A stretch of DNA of 64,000 nucleotides from Pachyseris speciosa (Eukaryota > Cnidaria > Anthozoa > Scleractinia > Pachyseridae), in contig JAEMWC010001356.1 in NCBI GenBank assembly GCA_016490735.1, positions 62,001 to 126,000 of the forward strand, written 5' to 3'. Every line of letters begins with the position of its first letter. Within the stretch, counting starts at the first letter, position 1. The notes under the pieces were generated by a model. That model was not told the DNA's origin. It ran no database searches and saw only the letters and a program-made list of their open reading frames with translations. The translations under genes and the position numbers were made by a program. This document shows, piece by piece, positions 62,460-64,000 of this stretch.

Positions 62460-63620
62460 ATGAACGCCGTGCGAATGATAACGGCGTCGTTCCTTCGCGT
62501 TTACTTTCAAGGATCCGCGTCGCATTGGAGTATGCAGTGCGTGGATTTTAACGGTGCCATCGGTCGACGAGAGTCCGTAACGTTTCATCAAACGTTTTCG
62601 TTACCGAAAATGGTTTGCGCGTCGTCGCATCGGCGGTGTTATGCGAGCGACGGCGTTCGCGCAATCGTTGCCAAGACCGTTACGGTGCACGATCGACGCA
62701 TTGCGTTGCAAAAGTTGCCCTCTGTAGACAGAATTCCGGGTGACGGACGATGGCCATTTTGTTTTGGTGGAGGCGGCGCGAGGTACGGAGGAGCCAATGC
62801 AACGGCATCGTGCGAAGGTCGCGGCGAGTGTTTGGACGTGTGTTTTTCGGACGACGACGACGCGCCTTCGGCCGTCGTGTGGTGCGGCAACGCCACCCGA
62901 CCATTTTCGGTAAAATGGGACGACCGCACGCGCGAAACGGGATGGAAACCGTGGGCGAAAGGACGACCTCGATACGAAGGTACGGACGTGATCGAGTTAG
63001 ATTCGCCGTTGGTGATTAATCGCGCGTCTGGCATTGCGGTAATTGCTCGACACCGTAGCCAATGGATTGTGTCTCGAAACGACGGAGTTTGTCTCGCGCC
63101 CGTTCAGTGGACCGATGCATCGTGTCACGTTTTGGTATTTGGAATATGTTACCAATACGATCGCGAGGCCAGCGTTCGATGCGTCGACCTAACGCGTTTT
63201 CCGCCCGGAGCGGTAATTGCGTTGACTTGGCAACCCCGTTTGGTAAAATCGGCCGTTCAGCCTTTTGAACCCGATACGATGCACCTCTTTTGTTTGGATT
63301 CGAGCAACTACGATCCGAAAAGGTTTTTGATTTGCTTAAAAAAACTGCATCCCCTGGCGAGAAGGCAAATGTCGCACCTGTCGCCGTTTCGTTTACTAGG
63401 CCGACCTTCAACTGTGTTAATTCAAGTGGCATTCGACGCGCGGTACGGAAAACGGCAAAAATTGAGCGGTCTCCAGTGGAGCGTCGTCGCGATTTCGATT
63501 TCGCTTGCAATTGCCATTTGGGGAGTGATTGCCGTGGCGGCATCGCGTGCTTCTTCGTCCTTAAACTTTATCGAAACTTACGTCGCCCAGGTTGCCGACG
63601 CGTTGCAATTGAGTTATTAA
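62460..63620 (+). CDS. Probable type I envelope glycoprotein, 386 aa
   Basis: The ATG at 62460 opens a protein with a moderately hydrophobic N-terminus but no clear signal-peptide cleavage site. The ectodomain is Cys-rich (CFGGGG, CEGRGECLDVC) with sequons NATA and NATR. A C-terminal membrane segment (WSVVAISISLAIAIWGVIAV, about 339-358) is followed by a short helix of about 28 residues. This is the layout of a virion surface protein. No family recognised. It follows the 56634 gene by 75 nt. Confidence 0.7.
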   Translation: MNAVRMITASFLRVYFQGSASHWSMQCVDFNGAIGRRESVTFHQTFSLPKMVCASSHRRCYASDGVRAIVAKTVTVHDRRIALQKLPSVDRIPGDGRWPFCFGGGGARYGGANATASCEGRGECLDVCFSDDDDAPSAVVWCGNATRPFSVKWDDRTRETGWKPWAKGRPRYEGTDVIELDSPLVINRASGIAVIARHRSQWIVSRNDGVCLAPVQWTDASCHVLVFGICYQYDREASVRCVDLTRFPPGAVIALTWQPRLVKSAVQPFEPDTMHLFCLDSSNYDPKRFLICLKKLHPLARRQMSHLSPFRLLGRPSTVLIQVAFDARYGKRQKLSGLQWSVVAISISLAIAIWGVIAVAASRASSSLNFIETYVAQVADALQLSY

Positions 63621-63691
63621 ACCGTTTCTTTTAATCGTCTGTCGTGCGTTGTTATTTTGAGCGGGGAACGAAGGCCGAACAACAACAAAAA

Positions 63692-64000
63692 ATGCGTCGT
63701 TCCCGATATCAAACGGTACCGACGCAACCCGGCGAGGGAAATCATTTGCTTCCGGCAATGGACGACGGGCCTTTAAACTGGAGGGATCGACTTTGTTCGT
63801 CGTTTTCCCTAATTACTTTCGTTGCCTTGTTGCTTGTGGCCATTCTGTTGGCGATAACGTTGTTTTTGTCGCTGTCGAAATCCACCGGCGTGTTCATCGA
63901 AAATTCCGTGTACAGTGCAACGTGCATAGAAAATTTGTGCTCTTTTGGCTTTTCTGAATATCCTCGGGACATTGCTTGCACCGACAACCGACATTGTTCC
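63692..64000 (+). CDS. Type II membrane protein, cut by the window edge
   Basis: The ATG at 63692 opens a frame with no stop before the edge (103 codons). A polar N-terminus of about 36 residues is followed by a hydrophobic anchor (FSLITFVALLLVAILLAITL, about 40-59) and then a Cys-containing outer region with pairs such as ATCIENLCSF. This resembles N-anchored envelope proteins such as oral-infectivity factors of insect viruses in form only. It may form a unit with the glycoprotein gene upstream. Confidence 0.65.
   Translation, partial: MRRSRYQTVPTQPGEGNHLLPAMDDGPLNWRDRLCSSFSLITFVALLLVAILLAITLFLSLSKSTGVFIENSVYSATCIENLCSFGFSEYPRDIACTDNRHCS

Noticed and set aside
1..64000. Identification as a nimavirus, baculovirus or nudivirus
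   Set aside because: RNR2, dUTPase and RING genes alone are not diagnostic, no PIF, LEF or major envelope genes of those groups were recognised, and a herpes-type terminase is not expected in them.
1..64000. tRNA, rRNA or CRISPR arrays
   Set aside because: No cloverleaf, rRNA or regular repeat-spacer pattern was noticed when reading; a covariance-model scan would be needed to exclude tRNAs fully.

Overview
This window looks like part of a large double-stranded DNA virus of an animal, probably an invertebrate, with a herpesvirus-type packaging and replication core. Four things support this. Genes are dense, lie on both strands and often overlap. Many are followed by AATAAA polyadenylation signals. 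At least two early-type promoters pair a TATA box with a downstream CAGT initiator, as in arthropod genes. The recognisable proteins are viral nuclear-replication and packaging functions: a spliced large terminase resembling herpesvirus UL15, a UL52-like primase, a FEN1/XPG-family nuclease, two YqaJ-like PD-(D/E)XK nucleases, ribonucleotide reductase small subunit, dUTPase, a portal-like protein and several RING proteins. No capsid protein, DNA polymerase or helicase was recognised here, so the family is not settled. Herpesvirus-like (malacoherpesvirus-like) or mirusvirus-like are the main options.

Layout. 0-6.9 kb holds unknown genes, a double-RING protein with a SUMO-binding-like motif, and two promoter regions rich in TGACGT (CRE-like) motifs. 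6.9-18.8 kb is a clean, tightly packed block: a PD-(D/E)XK nuclease, a four-helix membrane protein, a portal-like protein, coiled-coil proteins and the FEN1-like nuclease. 18.8-26.5 kb carries a membrane protein, RNR2, a type II membrane protein, a degenerating family of cysteine-rich proteins, and dUTPase. 26.6-42.4 kb contains unknown and structural-type genes, the primase, and several near-identical duplications. 42.5-47.6 kb is one 1709-residue RING protein with acidic, activation-like segments. 47.6-52.7 kb has unknown genes, a SLOG-fold protein with permuted motif order, and the second PD-(D/E)XK nuclease. 52.7-56.5 kb is the terminase, whose 851-nt intron contains a gene on the other strand. 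56.6-62.4 kb is a 1916-residue coiled-coil protein. The right edge has two membrane or envelope-type proteins.

How the genes fit together. RNR2 and dUTPase supply and protect dNTP pools. The primase, FEN1-like nuclease and YqaJ-like nucleases process replicating DNA. Terminase and the portal candidate package it. The RING proteins are candidate regulators of host ubiquitin/SUMO control and viral transcription.

Sequence quality matters. From about 17.5 to 48.3 kb many genes are split by single-base frame breaks, often in homopolymers. The duplicated segments differ mainly by small indels, and in one case each copy is intact where the other is broken. Base-calling or assembly error is the simplest explanation, but the cysteine-rich family also shows real decay. 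The flanks (0-17 kb and 48.4-64 kb) look clean.
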